A stretch of DNA of 64,000 bases. It comes from Candidatus Woesearchaeota archaeon CG10_big_fil_rev_8_21_14_0_10_44_13 (GTDB lineage: Archaea; Nanobdellota; Nanobdellia; Woesearchaeales; UBA12501). The stretch is from NCBI GenBank assembly GCA_002762985.1, contig PCXZ01000016.1:1-64000 (forward strand). Reading direction: 5' to 3'. The notes under the pieces are model-generated. The model did no database searches. It was not told the origin of the DNA and saw nothing but the letters and a program-made list of their open reading frames with translations. Positions 42,967-53,929 of the stretch are shown here, piece by piece. The position numbers were made by a program, and so were the translations under genes. Position 1 is the stretch's first letter. The number at the start of each line of letters is the position of its first letter.

Positions 42967-45900
42967 ATGAATAAAAAGTCAGGAAAAAGTGCATTTTTCA
43001 CCGTTTTGTTAGTTTCTTTGCTAGTCTTTGCAGCTACAAGCGCAATCTTTGCAAGCGCATCTTCTGTCTACATCACGCCTAAACCCACTTTAGACAGCGA
43101 CAACATAGTCTGCCACGCAACAGGCGGATGCGCAGGATACCACTACATCTACTGGTACAGGAACTCAAACTTCGCAGGATCAGTTCTTACTAATGCCGCT
43201 TCTGTGATTGATGCTTCTCTCACAGCAGCAGGCGACACATGGGCATGCCAGGCATTCGATTACTGCAGCGGAAATTTCATAGGCCAGGATTCGACAGTTG
43301 TACAGGCAAACCCTGTGACAAACACTGCTCCTGTCATCTCGCCTAACATCCCTAATGTCAATCTTTCTGAAAATTCCGGATTCAATAACGATGTCCTTGA
43401 TCTCTGGGTATATGTAACAGATTCACAGTCAGCTGACAATCTTCTTTCATATGTGATAATCTCAGAAACAAACACAGGCATTGTTGACTGCACAATAGAC
43501 CAGAACAGGTATATTGACTGCACTGTACAGCCTAATATGGTGGGATATTCTGATGTGAGGGTGAGGATAACAGATCCTCAGGGAGCCTTTGCAGAAGATG
43601 TCTTCAGCGTCATTGTTTCTCCTATGAACCAGCTGCCTGTAGTGGTCATCGTATCACCTATATCATATCAGCAGTTCGCATTGTGCGAGAACATAACCCT
43701 CTATGTCAATGCAAGCGACAATGACGGCAGCATACAGAGCATAGTTTGGACTATTGACGGAATCATATATAATGGCAATAATATAACCTTGAGGGCAGTA
43801 GACCTCGGTGTAGGGACTCATCTCGGTTCAGTCGTCGTGACAGACAATGTGGGCGGATCAACAACATTAAACATCAATTTCACAATCCTCACGCATACGA
43901 ATCCAGTAGTTGCGATCACACAGCCCATAAACACGCCTGATCCTCTCATATTATACAATTTTGCCCAGGGCACAATGATGACATTCGATGCATTGGCATC
44001 GCCCACAGACACATGCTCGCCTTATGCGGGATTCCAATATATATGGAGAGAGAACGGCGTAAGCATAGTATCAGATGACCAGACATTCAGCCTCAACAAT
44101 CTCACTCTTGGCACACATAATATAACTGTATATGCGACTGACGGGATAGGGGGAGAGGCTTCAGCATCGATCAATATAAACATAACGCAGCAGCCGAACA
44201 CCTGCCCGACTGTCCAGATATTGGCCCCAGCAAGCACAGACATCTTCGCTGATCCATGCCAGCAGATAAACTTCAGCTCAAGCGCAGCAGATGCTGACGG
44301 CAGCATAAACTCATTATCATGGATATACAGCAGCAGCATAATCAACACGCAGTCAAATTTCTCATTATTGGCAAGCTATTTCGGAGTCGGCACGCACACT
44401 GTCGCTTTCAGCGCAACAGACAACAGCGGCTGCTCGGCAAATACAAGCGTATCATTCAATGTAGCCCCGCATCAGAACCCCACATGCACGATAACAATGC
44501 CGATAAATGATCCTGACCCCGCGACATACTTCACATACCCTGAAAATTCCCCGATCACATTCACTGCATCAGCAGCAGCAAATGATGCATGCGTTCCGCA
44601 GTCCTACTCATGGATATGGAGGGACAACAGCATACCTATAGTGACTGACTCAAGCTCATTCACATTGGACAACCTCAGCCTCGGACCGCACAACATGACT
44701 GTCTATGCGACAGACGGTTTCGGCGGAGAATGCTACGACACCATATTGATAAACATATCAGACACGAATCTTCCTCCTGTAGCTACAATACTCACTCCTT
44801 TCAATGACCAGCTATTCGTAAGGGAATGCGAGCTTATCACTTTCACATCAGATGTATATGACCAGAACGCAGGCGGATCGATAAACAGCCTGGTATGGCA
44901 GTGGAACGGGATCACGCTGAGCCAGCAGGAGGACTTCACGGTCAATGCGAGCACGTTCAACTTCGGCAATAATACAGTGACTCTTACAGTGACAGACAAT
45001 GAAGGCGTTCCTGCATCAGACTCTGTGACATTCAATGTTGTTGCGCATTCACAGCCCGCAGTAATAATCGTCTCGCCAGGAAATGGCTCAGTCTATATTG
45101 AAGGCTCGCCGGTGACTTTCTCTGCACAGGCAAACCCTACAGACGCATGCCAGGCAAACTATGACTGGATATGGACCAACAACCAGAATCCCTGGATATC
45201 AGGAGAGCAGACATTCACATTGAGCAATCTTTCAGCAGGCCTGCACGAGATAAGGGCTTATGCATATGACCAGTTCGGCCAGTCAAATTACAGCAGGATA
45301 TTCATAAACATAACAGATGTGCCTAACATCCCTCCGGCCATAACATCAATAGTATGCCTCAATTCGACAGGCGGCCCAAGGATAAAGGAATGGGACCCCA
45401 TAATATGCAATGCAGTTGCAGATGATCCTGACGGGATAATAACAAGCTGGATATGGAGCGTCAGTGGCCCAGGGACAAGCATAGGCCCGAACTCATCAAC
45501 GAGCCAGTTCACAATACTTGAAGGATTGAACGACGGCAATTATACAGTAAGCCTGATGGTGCTCGACAACGGCACGCCTGTCCTTAGCGCAACGGATTTC
45601 ATAGACATCCAGGTATTTGCGAACATCGCACCTGTTGTCGTGATAAGTTCCCCTGCAAACGATCCTCAGCAGAACATGGAGTTCTGCTCAATAAGCTTTG
45701 ATGCAGCAGCATCAGACATCGACGGCTATATACTCCAGCCATGGGACGAGATATTCACATGGAATATCGCTATGGCAAACGGCACGACAGCTTACCTAAC
45801 TGATAACCATAATTTCACATATCTGGGGAGGCTGCCAGCAGGATACAATATGTTCACTGTATCTGTCACAGATGATGACGGAGCCACAGGAACAGACACC

Positions 45901-48900
45901 GTTACAATAAACACTACTTCAAATATCCCTCCAACAGTCCAGATAATGCTGCCGATAACATTGCCTACATTCAATATAAGCGAAGGCAATAACATATCAT
46001 TCAGCGCAGATATCGTGGATGGCGACCAGGATGACTGCTCCAGCTGCACATTTAATGATTATAACTGGGCCTGGTTTGATGAGTATAACGGAGTCACGAC
46101 CCAGATCTCAACACAGAGATTATTCAATCTTATAAGGCCGGGAATAGGCATCCACAGGATAACTGTCACAGGGACTGACTGCTATGGCGCTTCAAACATA
46201 GACACCATCACAGTGAATGTGACAGAAGTGCCGAACAATCCTCCTGTTGTCACAATCTCACAGCCTGCAGATGCTGCAGTCGATTATTATATAGACCACT
46301 GCGAGAATGTCCCGTTCAATGCTACTGCAATTGATCCTGACGGAGACAACATAAACGCATGGATGTGGAATTATGAGACTCTTGCAGGAGTGCAGACAAT
46401 GACAGTGCCTTCATTCACAGTCAATGCGATGAATTTCTCAATAGGCAACCACACAGCTTATGCTTATGCATTCGACAACCAGACTCCTCCCGGACTTGGA
46501 TCTGACTCGATAACTTTCCAGATAAGGGAGCACTCAAATCCCCTAGCGGCAATAAGCTCGCCTCTTAACGGGACGCAATGGTTCATAGGGACGCCGATAA
46601 ATTTCAGCGGCAATGGGATAACCACAGACAGGTGCAATGCCAATACATTCTCATGGATATGGACAGAAGACGGCAACATAATGAGCACAAGCCAGGATTT
46701 CAGCTCGTACGCATTATCACTTGGATGGCATAAGGTGACCTTGTTCATAACAGACCAGTACGGCCATTCAAACTCGACATCAATATACATCAACATAACA
46801 GAAGTGCCAAACGCAGACCCGATAGTCACAATAACATCACCGGTCGATTCTGCAGCAGGCTATTATATAGACCATTGCGACAATATACCTTTCAATGCCA
46901 CTGCAATCGATCCTGACGGAGATGACATCTCTGCATGGATGTGGAACTATGAGACTATGCTTGGGCTGCAGACAAGGACAATACCTTATTTCACTGTCCC
47001 GGCCATTGAATTCTCAATAGGCAACCACACGGCAAATGTATATGCATTCGACAACAGGACAACGCCTGGCATGGGCACAGATTCCATCACATTCAATGTG
47101 ATCGAGCATACTAATCCTGTCGTCTCGATAGTCCAGCCCCTGAACGGCACATCATGGCTGTTGGGATCGCCTGTCAATTTCACGGCATCAGCTTCTGCGA
47201 CAGACAGGTGCAATGCATCGCAGTTCTCATGGATATGGACAGAGAACGGCAATCCTATGGGCTCACAGCAGAGCTTCACTACAAGCACGCTCACAAGAGG
47301 ATGGCACAAGGTCAATGTTTTCGTGACAGACCAGTACGGCCATTCAAACTCGACATTCGTATGGCTGAACATAACAGAGCTGGTCAACATGCCTCCTGTG
47401 ATCAGTGGCATAACATGCTATAACATGACGAACAACACGCCGATCATGGAGTTCGAGAACTTCTACTGCTTCGCAAACGCTTTCGACACAGACGGAAATA
47501 TCATATCATGGATATGGGACATAGACGGCGACGGAGTGAATCCTCAGCCGGCGACAGATACATTCGTGGCTCCAGTGACCCTGGCGAACGGCACATACAA
47601 CCTGAGCCTGACTGTCGTTGACAATGGGACAACAACGCCTCCATTGAGCACAACATACTCAATACCTCTTGTCATAGCAAACAACAGGCCGAATGTAACA
47701 TTGACGCCTGCAAACCAGAGCGGAAATGAGCCTTACAATGCAGTATTCACATGCTCTGTATCAGGAGGCAATAAGCCTTACATATACTCGTTCAACTTCG
47801 GCAATGGAGTCACCGATGTGCTGCCTTCAGGGAACACAACCTCTGCAATATTCAATATAACCTATGTGCAGAACGGCACTTACACAGTCTCATGCAATAT
47901 CACTGATATGGATGGTGATATAGGATTCGCGACAGGGACAGTGACGATAGGAGACACATTGCCTGCAGCAAACTTCAATTTCACGCCTTCACCTGCATAC
48001 GAGAACCAGACAATCACATTCACAGACCTGAGCACGTGGACAAATGATCCCATAGTGTCATGGTTCTGGGACTTCGGAGACGGAACGAACACCACCTCAT
48101 CTGTCCCTACAAATCCGACGCACAGGTATGCGCAGGAAAATCCAGTAGGGGCGCCAATAGGTTCATACACTGTTACATTGACTGTGGTTGATTCTGACGG
48201 CTCCATAAGCACATTCACGCAGACAGTCAATGTGCTCGATACTGTTCCTCAGGCATGGATAACAGCGCCCGCAACAGCAGTAGAAGGGACAAACGTCACA
48301 TTCGTAGGATTCGGGCTGGCTTATGATTCACCTTCCCTCAATTACTCATGGAACTTCGGAGATGGAGGAGTTGCGACAGGAAATGTAGTCGGACATGTAT
48401 TCGCACAGCAGGCGAACAGGACAGTGAGCCTTACTGTGACAGACAATGACGGCTCTCCTACAACAGTGACCCACACTATCATAATCACAGACACTGTGCC
48501 TACAGCAAATGCAGGCCCAGACCAGACGGTTTCAGAGTGCAGCGCAGTGCAGTTCAATGGAAGCCTAAGCACAGGCTATGATCAGCCTTTGACATACGGC
48601 TGGGATTTCGGCAATGGTGATTTCGGCTCAGGGGCAGCGCCTCTATATGCAGGATACGCCACACAGGGAACCTATCTTGTGAATCTCACAGTGACTGACC
48701 TTGGTCTTAGCGCAGCTTCAGACACCTTGACAGTTACAGTGCTTGACACACAGCCTATAGCAAATGCAGGCTCATCACAGATAGTCAATGAAGGACAGCT
48801 TGTGAACTTTGATGCATCTGCAACCATAGTCAATTCATGCGATGGTCCTCTGACCTATATATGGTATTTCGGAGACGGTTCGAACACATCAGGCATCACA

Positions 48901-51900
48901 ACAACACACACTTATAATACAACTGGAGACCAGACATTCACAGTGACGCTTGTCGTCAATGACACCGACGGAAGCACAGACAATGCGACAATAACAATAT
49001 TCGTGAATGACCTTGATCCTGTGATAACATCATTCACAGCAGCGCCTAACCCGGTAAATGAGAGCAGCCAGGTGAGCTTCAGCGTGATCGCAGCAGATAA
49101 TGCCCCTTATGACAGGATAGCAAACTATGCATGGAACTTCGGCGATGGAAGCGCCATACAGATGGGAGCAGCGCTCACTAATCCAGTCCATACATATGCT
49201 GACAATGGCACATATAATGTCACAGTGACCGTTTCAGACGAGGATTCAAGCACTATCCAGTCGATGCTTATCAATGTCCTGAATGTTGCGCCTACAGTGG
49301 CTATCCTCGGAGCGCCTTACACATGCATGCAGGGAACCACATTGTATCCTGTCTCAGCAGCAACTGATCCGGCAGGAGCATATGATCCATTGACTTATGC
49401 ATGGGATTACGATTATGATAATATCACTTTTGATACAAACTCGACACTGCAGCTGCCTGCGCTATTATGCGACATGCCTGTGGGGATCTATGCTCTAGCA
49501 GTAAGGGCATATGACGGCGACGGCGGCATGGGCCAGGCTACAGCCATCCTGAATATCACCACATCAGCGATCAACAATCCGCCGCAGTTCACGCCTGCAT
49601 TGATGGGCCAGTTCGTGGATGTGAACGCCACACTGATGTATGATATCAATGCGACTGATCCTGACGGAGATGCAATAAACTTCACAGTCGATGCGCCTTA
49701 TTCAATCGTTCCATCAGGCATATTTGGAGGATTATTCACATTCGTGCCGACAAACGCAACAAACTACACAGTCAATGTGACGATCTGCGATGATTCAGGG
49801 TTCACGAACGCATGCACGAACGGCACATTCGTGATCTATGCAGGGATAACAAACCTTCCTCCGATAGCATCATTCATAGCTGCGCCTTCATCACAGAATG
49901 AGGGAAGCATAATAACATTCGATGCTTCTGCTTCAACAGACCCTGTAGGGACAATAACAACCTACACATGGAACTTCGGCGACGGCAACACAGGCGCAGG
50001 CCAGGTGATAAACCACACTTATACAGACAACGGCATCTTCACAGTAAACCTCACTGTGACGGATAATGGCGGCCTGTCAAACTCGACGACAAGCACAGTC
50101 ACGATATTCAATGTGGCGCCTGCTGCTTCAATAATCGGCGGCGGAGTCACAGTGAATGAAGGTTCGACAGTCTCATTGAGCAGCACAGTCTCTGATGCAG
50201 GAACAAACGACACATTCACATATGAATGGGATCTTGGCACAGGAACATTTGTCGCAGGAAGCTCAACTGCAGTTTTCAATGCAACAAATAACATAGGAAG
50301 CCCGTTCACTATAAAGATAAGGGTGACAGATGATGATCTTGTACCGGTGATAAACACAACCATGATAACAGTCAATAACCTGCCTCCGACTGCAGTATGC
50401 TACGGACCATACACCGGAACAGAGGGCATCGCAGCTTTATTCAATGGCAATGCGACAGATCCAGGAGCATTCGACACATTCACATATGAGTGGGACATGA
50501 GCTATAATGGCTCGGGATTCGCATTGGACTCTTCACTCCAGAACCCATCATGGATATATACTGACAACTTCGCAGGGACTGTCGCTCTGAGGGTAAGGGA
50601 CAACAGCGGAGCATTGAGCGGCATCTGCACAGCAGCAGTGACGATAAGCAATGCAAATCCAGCAATACTTTCAGTCACACCATCACCGAACCCTGTCGAT
50701 GAGGGAAGCAGCTCGACAATTACAGTCATAGCAACAGATGTCCCGGCAGACCAGGGCACATTATTGTATGATTATGACTGCAATGGCGACGGCACTTATG
50801 AGGTGCAGAACATCTCGCTGAACAATTATGCCTGCAGTTTCAATGACAACCCGGGCAACACAGTCAATGTCAGGGTTAAAGACAAGGACGGCGGCATCGC
50901 ACTGGGTTCGACAGCAGTCATTGTGAACAATGTGGCTCCGACTGCAAATGCAGGCGGGCCATACGCATGCACGCAGGGAACTCCGATCAGCTTCAGCGGA
51001 AGCGCGACAGACCCTGCAGGAGCAGCAGACACGCTGTTCTTCGCATGGGATTATGACAATAATGGGGTTTACAATGATGCAGTAGGACAGACACCGTTCT
51101 ATCCATGCTCAGCTTCAGTCGGGCTCCACACAATAGGGCTGAATGTAAGCGATGGCGAAGGAGGATCAAGCACAGTTTCAACAACAGTCACGATATCAGC
51201 AGCACCGGTGAACAATGCCCCTGTATTCAATCCTGCTCTTGCAAACCAGAATGCAGTCGTGGGAGTGCCATTCACATACGACATAAATGCGACTGATGTC
51301 GATGCAGGGCAAGTGTTGAACTATACTGACAATTCGGCTCTTTTCGACATAAACCTTGCAACTGGCATGATAAGCTTCACGCCTACAGCAGGACAGGAAG
51401 GAGTATATTCAATAATGATAACTGTCTGCGATAATTCCACTTTCGTGAACGCATGCACACCAGGATTGTTCACATTGACTATATCGGCTGTAGCAAACAC
51501 ACCTCCAACACTGACAGGACTGCCTGACCAGAGCTATCTGCAGGGTTCAGGACTGTATGACAATGTGATGGACTTGTGGACTTATGCAAATGATTTACAG
51601 GATACCTCAGGTACAATGGCCTACACAATAATCTCTCAGACAAACTCAGGACTTGTAAACTGTGTTGTTGATTCGAACAGGTACATTGACTGCACTACAC
51701 CGGCAGGAACAGGATTTTCAGATGTAACAGTAAGGGTGACAGATACTGGGGGCTTATTTGCAGATGATATATTCAGAGTAAATGTATCTGCATCATTACC
51801 TCCAAACGTCCCACCAACAGCAAACGCAGGCGCAGACCAGAGTGTCCTTGTGAACACGCCTGTGGCATTGAACGGAGCAGCCAGCACAGATGACGGCTTG

Positions 51901-52434
51901 CCCAACCCGCCCGCTTCATTGACATACAGCTGGAGCCAGGTATCAGGCACGAGCGTCGTGATAACAGGATCAAACACAGCGGCTCCAACTTTCACATCGC
52001 CTTCAGCGACATCAGCATTAGTGTTCAACATGACAGTCTATGACGGGCAGTATTATGCCTCTGATCTCGTCACAATCAATGTCTACACTGTGACAGACTC
52101 AGTGCTGATAACAGGCCCGATATTCAAGAGCGTCCCTGGAGGAGCGACAATAACGACAACGCCTATGGGAAGCACATTCGATATAAGGCTGACAATAGAT
52201 AACATGATAGACAGCACATTGACAGGAGTATCCTCGACAATAACGCTTCCTGCTGGCTTCAACATAACAAGCAACAGCGACGGCACGACAAGCGCGACAA
52301 TATCAAGGAACCTCGATCCAATGGGATCGATAACGATAAACTGGAGAGTGACTGCACCTATGACAGCAAACACTTATGCAATAAACACCAATACTGCAGG
52401 AGTAGTCAAGACAAACAGCATACAAGTGATATAA
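42967..52434 (+). CDS. Giant secreted repeat protein, 3155 aa
   Basis: ATG at 42967 is 8 nt after GGGGTG and gives MNKKSGKSAFFTVLLVSLLV, a clear signal peptide; the track start 14 codons earlier lacks this spacing. The mature chain is a string of Ig/PKD-like modules. An N-terminal cap (LSENSGFNNDVLDLWVYVTD) is followed by alternating paired modules of ~190 aa (WIW..., FNATAIDPDGD). Many PKD domains (WNFGDG, YNWDFG-like) come next, and a C-terminal module repeats the cap. There is no membrane anchor. Adhesin or surface filament is inferred. Confidence 0.85.
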   Translation: MNKKSGKSAFFTVLLVSLLVFAATSAIFASASSVYITPKPTLDSDNIVCHATGGCAGYHYIYWYRNSNFAGSVLTNAASVIDASLTAAGDTWACQAFDYCSGNFIGQDSTVVQANPVTNTAPVISPNIPNVNLSENSGFNNDVLDLWVYVTDSQSADNLLSYVIISETNTGIVDCTIDQNRYIDCTVQPNMVGYSDVRVRITDPQGAFAEDVFSVIVSPMNQLPVVVIVSPISYQQFALCENITLYVNASDNDGSIQSIVWTIDGIIYNGNNITLRAVDLGVGTHLGSVVVTDNVGGSTTLNINFTILTHTNPVVAITQPINTPDPLILYNFAQGTMMTFDALASPTDTCSPYAGFQYIWRENGVSIVSDDQTFSLNNLTLGTHNITVYATDGIGGEASASININITQQPNTCPTVQILAPASTDIFADPCQQINFSSSAADADGSINSLSWIYSSSIINTQSNFSLLASYFGVGTHTVAFSATDNSGCSANTSVSFNVAPHQNPTCTITMPINDPDPATYFTYPENSPITFTASAAANDACVPQSYSWIWRDNSIPIVTDSSSFTLDNLSLGPHNMTVYATDGFGGECYDTILINISDTNLPPVATILTPFNDQLFVRECELITFTSDVYDQNAGGSINSLVWQWNGITLSQQEDFTVNASTFNFGNNTVTLTVTDNEGVPASDSVTFNVVAHSQPAVIIVSPGNGSVYIEGSPVTFSAQANPTDACQANYDWIWTNNQNPWISGEQTFTLSNLSAGLHEIRAYAYDQFGQSNYSRIFINITDVPNIPPAITSIVCLNSTGGPRIKEWDPIICNAVADDPDGIITSWIWSVSGPGTSIGPNSSTSQFTILEGLNDGNYTVSLMVLDNGTPVLSATDFIDIQVFANIAPVVVISSPANDPQQNMEFCSISFDAAASDIDGYILQPWDEIFTWNIAMANGTTAYLTDNHNFTYLGRLPAGYNMFTVSVTDDDGATGTDTVTINTTSNIPPTVQIMLPITLPTFNISEGNNISFSADIVDGDQDDCSSCTFNDYNWAWFDEYNGVTTQISTQRLFNLIRPGIGIHRITVTGTDCYGASNIDTITVNVTEVPNNPPVVTISQPADAAVDYYIDHCENVPFNATAIDPDGDNINAWMWNYETLAGVQTMTVPSFTVNAMNFSIGNHTAYAYAFDNQTPPGLGSDSITFQIREHSNPLAAISSPLNGTQWFIGTPINFSGNGITTDRCNANTFSWIWTEDGNIMSTSQDFSSYALSLGWHKVTLFITDQYGHSNSTSIYINITEVPNADPIVTITSPVDSAAGYYIDHCDNIPFNATAIDPDGDDISAWMWNYETMLGLQTRTIPYFTVPAIEFSIGNHTANVYAFDNRTTPGMGTDSITFNVIEHTNPVVSIVQPLNGTSWLLGSPVNFTASASATDRCNASQFSWIWTENGNPMGSQQSFTTSTLTRGWHKVNVFVTDQYGHSNSTFVWLNITELVNMPPVISGITCYNMTNNTPIMEFENFYCFANAFDTDGNIISWIWDIDGDGVNPQPATDTFVAPVTLANGTYNLSLTVVDNGTTTPPLSTTYSIPLVIANNRPNVTLTPANQSGNEPYNAVFTCSVSGGNKPYIYSFNFGNGVTDVLPSGNTTSAIFNITYVQNGTYTVSCNITDMDGDIGFATGTVTIGDTLPAANFNFTPSPAYENQTITFTDLSTWTNDPIVSWFWDFGDGTNTTSSVPTNPTHRYAQENPVGAPIGSYTVTLTVVDSDGSISTFTQTVNVLDTVPQAWITAPATAVEGTNVTFVGFGLAYDSPSLNYSWNFGDGGVATGNVVGHVFAQQANRTVSLTVTDNDGSPTTVTHTIIITDTVPTANAGPDQTVSECSAVQFNGSLSTGYDQPLTYGWDFGNGDFGSGAAPLYAGYATQGTYLVNLTVTDLGLSAASDTLTVTVLDTQPIANAGSSQIVNEGQLVNFDASATIVNSCDGPLTYIWYFGDGSNTSGITTTHTYNTTGDQTFTVTLVVNDTDGSTDNATITIFVNDLDPVITSFTAAPNPVNESSQVSFSVIAADNAPYDRIANYAWNFGDGSAIQMGAALTNPVHTYADNGTYNVTVTVSDEDSSTIQSMLINVLNVAPTVAILGAPYTCMQGTTLYPVSAATDPAGAYDPLTYAWDYDYDNITFDTNSTLQLPALLCDMPVGIYALAVRAYDGDGGMGQATAILNITTSAINNPPQFTPALMGQFVDVNATLMYDINATDPDGDAINFTVDAPYSIVPSGIFGGLFTFVPTNATNYTVNVTICDDSGFTNACTNGTFVIYAGITNLPPIASFIAAPSSQNEGSIITFDASASTDPVGTITTYTWNFGDGNTGAGQVINHTYTDNGIFTVNLTVTDNGGLSNSTTSTVTIFNVAPAASIIGGGVTVNEGSTVSLSSTVSDAGTNDTFTYEWDLGTGTFVAGSSTAVFNATNNIGSPFTIKIRVTDDDLVPVINTTMITVNNLPPTAVCYGPYTGTEGIAALFNGNATDPGAFDTFTYEWDMSYNGSGFALDSSLQNPSWIYTDNFAGTVALRVRDNSGALSGICTAAVTISNANPAILSVTPSPNPVDEGSSSTITVIATDVPADQGTLLYDYDCNGDGTYEVQNISLNNYACSFNDNPGNTVNVRVKDKDGGIALGSTAVIVNNVAPTANAGGPYACTQGTPISFSGSATDPAGAADTLFFAWDYDNNGVYNDAVGQTPFYPCSASVGLHTIGLNVSDGEGGSSTVSTTVTISAAPVNNAPVFNPALANQNAVVGVPFTYDINATDVDAGQVLNYTDNSALFDINLATGMISFTPTAGQEGVYSIMITVCDNSTFVNACTPGLFTLTISAVANTPPTLTGLPDQSYLQGSGLYDNVMDLWTYANDLQDTSGTMAYTIISQTNSGLVNCVVDSNRYIDCTTPAGTGFSDVTVRVTDTGGLFADDIFRVNVSASLPPNVPPTANAGADQSVLVNTPVALNGAASTDDGLPNPPASLTYSWSQVSGTSVVITGSNTAAPTFTSPSATSALVFNMTVYDGQYYASDLVTINVYTVTDSVLITGPIFKSVPGGATITTTPMGSTFDIRLTIDNMIDSTLTGVSSTITLPAGFNITSNSDGTTSATISRNLDPMGSITINWRVTAPMTANTYAINTNTAGVVKTNSIQVI
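46255..47395 (+). repeat. Tandem ~575-bp module duplication in the giant gene
   Basis: Sequences near 46310-46790 and 46885-47365 encode almost the same two-module unit (FNATAIDPDGD ... AWMWNYET ... SNSTSIYINITEVPN and its partner). The DNA is clearly similar, so this is a recent tandem duplication. Confidence 0.75.
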
Positions 52435-52435
52435 G

Positions 52436-53563
52436 ATGAAGAAAAACATATTTTTCGGACTGGCATTAATGTTCGTGCTTTCAATAGCTTCAGCTGTTGT
52501 GCTTGCAGGACCCATTGACGCTTCATCTTCAACACTTTACATAAAGCCCGAGAAGAATTTCACTATAAATGACACGGCTTATCTGTCAGTGCACGTGGTT
52601 TCAAGCAACGGCCCTACTCCATTCACATTCAGCATAACGCTGAGCGGCGGAGTGGCGAACATCACTTCCATATATATCTCGAATGTCACAGGCACATCAG
52701 GAGGATGTGACGCTGACAATGTCTGCTGGTTCAACAAGCTCGTAGGATTCAAGATACTCGGCGCAGGCCCGATAACCTTCAGTGGCAACCTGACAGACAA
52801 CTCAACTGTCCCTCCTAATTCAACGATCATAAACACGACAAACAACGGCACAGTGGATGTCGATGGAGACAGTTACCCTCCGGGAGCAGACTGCGATGAT
52901 ACAAACCAGGATGTCCATCCCGGCGCAACAGAGGTCTGCGGCAACGGGCTGGATGATGACTGCTCAAACGGAGATGAATCATGCCCGTCATCACCCCCTT
53001 CAAGCGGAGGCGGCGGCCATAGCGGAGGCGGCGGAAGGACAGCAGGCGGTTTCCTAAGCACACTAAATTATGACTGCACTAAAGGCAATATCAGCGTCGG
53101 AAAGAGCGACAAGATTATAATCGAATATAACCGGGTGAACTACACGTTTTTCGTGAATGATGTATTGGCAAGCGCAATACAGGTGAAGCTTTACCCTATC
53201 CCGAGCAGGGACTTCACAATAGAGGAAGGCAAGAACAAGGAGATGGACCTTGACAGGAACAACAGGAATGACTTCACTATCAGGGTAGATGATGTGAAGC
53301 TGGGAAAAGCCACTGTCACATGCAGAAAATCGACAGAGATAGGCGCTCCTGTAGAAGAGAAGAAAGAGACCATAATCGAGCAGGTCACAGAGGTCGCAAG
53401 CAATGTTAAGGAGGGGATCCTTAAGATAGCGAGCGAAGTTGTGCCGAACCAGAAGGCATCGCCTGTCGTGGGGTCATTGATAGCATTGGCGATAGTCGTT
53501 GCAGGATTGCTGATATACTTCATCACAAGGAAAGGCAGCGATGACGAGGAAGACTTCGATTAA
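52436..53563 (+). CDS. Anchored surface protein with Ca-binding motif
   Basis: The ATG lies one base after the stop of the giant gene, so translation is probably coupled. The 375-aa protein has a signal peptide (..SAVVLAGP), a ~110-aa beta domain and a MopE/dockerin-like metal-binding motif (DVDGDSYPPGADCDD ... EVCGNGLDDDCSNGDESC). A Gly/Ser linker, a second ~100-aa domain, a coiled segment and a C-terminal transmembrane helix with an acidic tail follow. It is a good candidate for holding the anchorless giant protein at the surface. Confidence 0.8.
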   Translation: MKKNIFFGLALMFVLSIASAVVLAGPIDASSSTLYIKPEKNFTINDTAYLSVHVVSSNGPTPFTFSITLSGGVANITSIYISNVTGTSGGCDADNVCWFNKLVGFKILGAGPITFSGNLTDNSTVPPNSTIINTTNNGTVDVDGDSYPPGADCDDTNQDVHPGATEVCGNGLDDDCSNGDESCPSSPPSSGGGGHSGGGGRTAGGFLSTLNYDCTKGNISVGKSDKIIIEYNRVNYTFFVNDVLASAIQVKLYPIPSRDFTIEEGKNKEMDLDRNNRNDFTIRVDDVKLGKATVTCRKSTEIGAPVEEKKETIIEQVTEVASNVKEGILKIASEVVPNQKASPVVGSLIALAIVVAGLLIYFITRKGSDDEEDFD

Positions 53564-53734
53564 ACTTCCATTTTTGTTTCCTTTATTATTTTTTACCTTT
53601 ATTATATTCTCACTTTTATTATTATATCTATCTCCCTCTTGATCATTCTTGTTTTTAGCCCAAAATCCATCAAAACCCATAAAAACGCCCTGCATTTTTG
53701 AGGTTAGAAAACACCCCATATGTTTTCGTCACAA

Positions 53735-53783
53735 GCAAAAAGCGAAGCTTTTTGGTGTTCTGGAAATCCCGTGGGGATTTCCA
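53735..53783. repeat. Two palindromes in the spacer
   Basis: AAAAAGCGAAGCTTTTT (GCGAAGC tip) and TGGAAATCCC-GTG-GGGATTTCCA follow each other between the surface gene and tRNA-Val. Confidence 0.6.
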
Positions 53784-53821
53784 TAACCTTTTTAAATAAA
53801 CTATCTTATTTTCCATCTCAT

Positions 53822-53929
53822 GGGCTCGTAGTCTAGCGGCTATGACACTGCCTCGACATGGCAGAGGTCGCCGGTTCGAATATGCTTGAGAACATCAGGC
53901 CTTGAGCAGCGGAAGTCCGGCCGGGCCCA
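53822..53929 (+). tRNA. tRNA-Val(GAC) with T-loop intron and C33
   Basis: The acceptor GGGCTCG/CGGGCCC, anticodon stem CTGCC/GGCAG and loop TCGACAT give anticodon GAC. The T-arm GCCGG-TTCGAAT is interrupted by 35 nt (53882-53916, or one base earlier) before CCGGC, placing a non-canonical intron at about 59/60. Position 33 is C instead of the near-universal U. Confidence 0.85.

Noticed and set aside
42967-52434. Repetitive DNA as a possible CRISPR or tandem satellite
   Set aside because: The repeats are protein-coding modules of different sizes in one open frame, without regular spacers. No CRISPR array or cas gene is seen in the window.
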